From assembly GCA_049446715.1 (NCBI GenBank), contig JBMTQX010000011.1, positions 4,325-68,324 on the forward strand: 64,000 nucleotides of DNA, in the 5' to 3' direction. A program made the position numbers and the translations under genes. The DNA is from Eutrophocola sp049446715 (GTDB lineage: Bacteria > Pseudomonadota > Gammaproteobacteria > Pseudomonadales > Pseudohongiellaceae). The first letter of the stretch is position 1, and each line of letters opens with the position of its first letter. The notes under the pieces are model-generated. The model did not search any database, was not told where the DNA came from, and saw nothing but the letters and a program-made list of their open reading frames with translations. This document shows positions 61,600 through 64,000 of the stretch, piece after piece.

Positions 61600-62682
61600 A
61601 TGGCATACGAACGCAAGAACATTCAGGCTATGGCCGCTTATGTCCCCGGCGAACAGATTGACGCCCCGGGCATCATCAAGCTCAACACCAATGAGAACCC
61701 GTATCCTCCCAGCCCGGCGGTCAGCCAGGCGCTGGCAGACTGCGATGTCGCCAGGTTGCGTCAGTATCCCTCGCCCACGGCGCGCAAGCTGCGGGATGCC
61801 ATCGCCGCCAGGCATGGCCTGTCTGCTGAGAATGTCATCGTCACCAATGGCGGCGATGAACTGCTGCGCATGGCCATCGCGACTTTTGTGGAAGTCTCTG
61901 AAAAGGTCGCCGTAGCGCGGCCAACCTATACCCTGTACCAGGTGCTGACGGCAGCACACGGTTGCGAGATGATCAATTTCGAGCTGGATGACCAGTACCA
62001 GCTGCCCGAAAACTACACCGACCTGCTCAACAGTTCCGGTGCCCGACTGACCTTCCTGGTCAACCCGCATGCGCCGTCCGGAACACTGACCGACATCAAT
62101 ACCATTGCCGAACTGGCAGCGGGATATGGCGGTGTCCTGCTGCTGGATGAGGCCTATATCGATTTCGTGGCCCCGGAGCTCGCCTACGACTCCTCGCAGC
62201 TGGTACGCGATCATGACAATGTGCTTATCCTGCGCACGTTCAGCAAAGGCTATTCGCTGGCCGGTCTGCGCATGGCCTATGGCCTGGCCTCCCCGGCCCT
62301 GATCGGACCGCTGATGAAAACCAAGGACAGCTACAACACAGACCTGATTTCACAAGCGCTGGCCCTGGCCTCCCTTGAAGACCAGGATTATGCCAGCCAG
62401 ACCTGGCGTGCGGTGCGGGACGAGCGGGATCGGGTCACGACAGGTTTGCGTAAACTGGGCTTTGCCGTGCTGGACAGCCAGAGCAACTTCGTGCTCGCGA
62501 CCGTGCCGGGCAAATCCGGTGACGGTGCCGGAGAGGCCGAGCGCATCTATCTGGCGCTGAAGGATCAGGGCATTCTGGTGCGCTACTTCAAACAGGAAGA
62601 CAGGCTTCAGGACAAGCTGCGTATCACGATCGGATCGCCAGAAGACAACCAGCGTCTGCTGGACGCCCTGGCAGAACTGTAA
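61600..62682 (+). CDS. hisC: Histidinol-phosphate aminotransferase
   Basis: PLP enzyme of histidine synthesis (imidazole-acetol phosphate to histidinol phosphate). The 360-residue protein shows IKLNTNENPYPPSPAVSQAL, the Tyr/Asn of the PLP pocket, LLLDEAYIDF (Asp binding the ring nitrogen) and the Schiff-base lysine in LRTFSKGYSLAGLRMAYG (about residue 217). The C-terminal domain ends with YFKQEDRLQDKLRITIGSPE. No other his gene is nearby, so it is a scattered his gene. GATTTCCT precedes the ATG. A small membrane protein gene follows 16 nt later. Confidence 0.95.
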   Translation: MAYERKNIQAMAAYVPGEQIDAPGIIKLNTNENPYPPSPAVSQALADCDVARLRQYPSPTARKLRDAIAARHGLSAENVIVTNGGDELLRMAIATFVEVSEKVAVARPTYTLYQVLTAAHGCEMINFELDDQYQLPENYTDLLNSSGARLTFLVNPHAPSGTLTDINTIAELAAGYGGVLLLDEAYIDFVAPELAYDSSQLVRDHDNVLILRTFSKGYSLAGLRMAYGLASPALIGPLMKTKDSYNTDLISQALALASLEDQDYASQTWRAVRDERDRVTTGLRKLGFAVLDSQSNFVLATVPGKSGDGAGEAERIYLALKDQGILVRYFKQEDRLQDKLRITIGSPEDNQRLLDALAEL

Positions 62683-62698
62683 TCCCTTGGCCAGAAAG

Positions 62699-62923
62699 AT
62701 GAACAAGAAAACCCGGAATACTCTCTCAGGTATTCTGGTCGGCGTTGCCTCGGTTTATGCCGTCATCAATTTTGCCGAGGTGCCTGCTGAAGAGGTCAGT
62801 GGTTTCATCGTCACCACCGTGCTGTTTATGACCGGCATTGTCATGCTGGCCCTGCTGGCGGTGTCAGTATTCAAGCTGCTGTCACTGCTCAAACGCAAAC
62901 TACTTGAGAAAGATGCGCCCTAG
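62699..62923 (+). CDS. Small two-helix membrane protein
   Basis: Unknown function; 74 residues from ATG 62699 (AGAAAG upstream; an in-frame TTG at 62687 is possible). Two hydrophobic helices (TLSGILVGVASVYAVINFAE and VTTVLFMTGIVMLALLAVSV) separated by a short acidic loop, then a basic tail (KLLSLLKRKLLEKDAP). It follows hisC by 16 nt and is probably cotranscribed. Real gene status rests on membrane character and position only. Confidence 0.6.
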   Translation: MNKKTRNTLSGILVGVASVYAVINFAEVPAEEVSGFIVTTVLFMTGIVMLALLAVSVFKLLSLLKRKLLEKDAP

Positions 62924-62946
62924 GAAGGTTCGCTGCTGGACGAGCA

Positions 62947-63453
62947 TCAGCGGCCGGATTCCGGGGACGAGGCATCCGGCAAAGACCCGGAAGAAAACGA
63001 AGACAGGATATAAACCAGGCCGTCTTCCCGCCCAACCACGGCCGGGTAGTAATCCCGCCGCACCGACACCTGTTCAAACCCGGCGCGTTCATAAAGACGA
63101 ATCGCCGCCTTATTTGAGGCCCTGACCTCCAGGAACATGCGGGTCATGTTGTCAGCGGCCGCCCGGGCCAGCACAAATTCCAGCAGCTGCCAGCCAAAGC
63201 CCTGTTTCTGGCAGGCCGGCTGAATGCAGATATTGAGCAGAGAACATTCATCAAGCACCGACATGACGATGGCAAATCCCACCAGCAGCTCGGCTCCGTC
63301 CACTTCGCGGGTTGCGAGCCACCCGCTATGACCGGCATGAAAGCCCTCCAAAAACTGCATCAGCGACCAGGGATGTGACTGGCAGTCATTTTCGATACGG
63401 ACCACGGCTGGCAGGTCCGCTTTTTCCATCTTTCTGAAACTGAGGTTTTGCAT
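62947..63453 (-). CDS. rimI: Ribosomal protein S18 alanine N-acetyltransferase
   Basis: GNAT enzyme that acetylates the N-terminus of ribosomal protein S18. The 168-residue protein has the family opening FRKMEKADLPAVVRIENDCQ, the RimI-like SHPWSLMQFLEGFHAGHSGW, LLNICIQPACQKQGFGWQLL (acetyl-CoA pyrophosphate loop Q-x2-G-x-G) and FLEVRASNKAAIRLYERAGF, with the following YYPAVVGREDGLVY. The tail is slightly longer than E. coli RimI (148). It is preceded by the partial gene at 63490, as holD precedes rimI in E. coli. Confidence 0.93.
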   Translation of the reverse strand: MQNLSFRKMEKADLPAVVRIENDCQSHPWSLMQFLEGFHAGHSGWLATREVDGAELLVGFAIVMSVLDECSLLNICIQPACQKQGFGWQLLEFVLARAAADNMTRMFLEVRASNKAAIRLYERAGFEQVSVRRDYYPAVVGREDGLVYILSSFSSGSLPDASSPESGR

Positions 63454-63489
63454 CCTGCCGGGAGTCTGTAATTGATTGCAGTGTCGCGG

Positions 63490-64000
63490 TCAGGCGAATT
63501 GCTGCCGGATTTGCTGCCAGGCATCCTTTTTCAGTACCGGCCGCTGCAGCAATTCATCCAGACTGCGTGTCCAGGCAATTTGCCAGTCGGGGGGCAGAGG
63601 CGGTTCCGGCGTTTCGGCGTCGGACTCGAACAATCGTCTTACCACCGCTTCACCAAGGACCAGCAGCTTGCGGGTTTCCCAGTCTGACATTTTCTGGTGC
63701 AGGTAGGCTTTCAGCGCCATTGCTGCCGCACGCTTGCTGTTGTCCACGTGCAGGCCGGTCACCATGGGCCAGCGAAAGGGTTTTTCCTCAATCGCCAGGT
63801 CACCGGGAGCCAGTCTGCAACCGCGCAGCAGGTTGGCCAGCAATGCCTGGTGTCTTGGCGACAGCTGGGTCGGCCCGAGGTGAGGCATCGCAGCAAGAAT
63901 GGCGAGATCACCACCGCCGCGAATGCAAACCAGTTGCAGCTTGATCTCTTCACGGACCCGGCTGGTGTCGGCCGCTGCCTGTTCAAGTGCTTTTTTCGGT
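63490..64000 (-). CDS. Uncharacterised protein upstream of rimI (partial)
   Basis: The frame is open to the window edge; the 5' end lies beyond it. The visible part reads EQAAADTSRVREEIKLQLVC then IRGGGDLAILAAMPHLG, LANLLRGCRLAPGDLAIEEK and RWPMVTGLHVDNSKRAAAMA, ending QRPVLKKDAWQQIRQQFA. No motif identifies it. Position 37 nt before rimI is that of holD (DNA polymerase III psi) in gammaproteobacteria, and longer, diverged HolD-like proteins occupy this place in some of them; homology is not visible by eye. An internal ATG at 63888 could also start a shorter protein. Confidence 0.6.
   Translation of the reverse strand, partial: PKKALEQAAADTSRVREEIKLQLVCIRGGGDLAILAAMPHLGPTQLSPRHQALLANLLRGCRLAPGDLAIEEKPFRWPMVTGLHVDNSKRAAAMALKAYLHQKMSDWETRKLLVLGEAVVRRLFESDAETPEPPLPPDWQIAWTRSLDELLQRPVLKKDAWQQIRQQFA

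Overview
The window looks like a chromosomal segment of a free-living, aerobic gammaproteobacterium of the marine/aquatic oligotroph type (OM182/Pseudohongiella/Marinobacter-like by gene content; this placement is an inference). The grounds are gammaproteobacterial-type housekeeping genes (nth, argG, pyrC-rnt, bfd-bfr, argD-argF, nrdA with two ATP-cones plus nrdB, dinG, sbcB, pyrB, pilU, prfC, hisC, rimI), moderately high GC, and many secreted quinoproteins, amidohydrolases and TonB receptors. I see no rRNA, tRNA, CRISPR array, insertion sequence or prophage.

Layout. 1-7.1 kb: DNA repair (nth), arginine and pyrimidine synthesis (argG, pyrC), RNase T, an FNR/Anr-box-preceded universal stress gene whose 3' end is frameshifted, and an acyl-activating enzyme. 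7.2-14.3 kb: iron and vitamin block: Fur box, bfd, bfr, a secreted DUF6607-like protein, the fused wreck of a TonB receptor and a PepSY protein, pnuC, a small secreted protein and an intact TonB siderophore-type receptor ending in a perfect terminator. 14.3-18.0 kb: YkoF-like protein, 2-Cys peroxiredoxin and a three-gene secreted cluster (cupin-SMP30 fusion, unknown, DUF6152). 18.2-21.2 kb: two decayed membrane protein genes around a drug/metabolite transporter and grxD. 21.2-27.9 kb: lipoprotein amidohydrolase, lone hydantoinase B, a candidate MITE, argD-argF, and an orphan ABC ATPase.

27.9-33.8 kb: a 1-kb control region with three strong NrdR boxes (one in a pair spaced 31 bp) and two perfect DnaA boxes, then nrdA-nrdB and a small gene, closed by a terminator. 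33.9-35.5 kb: decayed Ycf46-type AAA ATPase. 35.5-46.8 kb: DUF5062, a cyclophilin with an internal insert, cysC, a SEC-C/2OG oxygenase, yghU, dinG, an acyltransferase, a non-canonical Nramp transporter, sbcB, DUF4159, and a tfoX-like gene with an amber stop. 46.8-51.3 kb: operon of two PQQ quinoproteins flanking a Tat-type Rieske protein, the best candidate for an undescribed periplasmic oxidation system. 51.5-64 kb: pyrB, pilU, prfC, an unknown acidic protein, a GAF-MshEN-PilB type ATPase, a lysozyme-like secreted protein, hisC, rimI and a partial gene.

Two window-wide themes stand out. A dispersed ~35-nt palindromic repeat (consensus close to GTCGGCAAACGGCC...GGCC..GCCGACCTAC) sits in at least ten intergenic spots. 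At least six genes are broken by frameshifts or nonsense codons (Usp, TonB receptor/PepSY, DUF3667, a small membrane protein, ycf46, tfoX), while all core metabolic genes are intact. This suggests ongoing gene loss, or sequencing error for the single-base cases.
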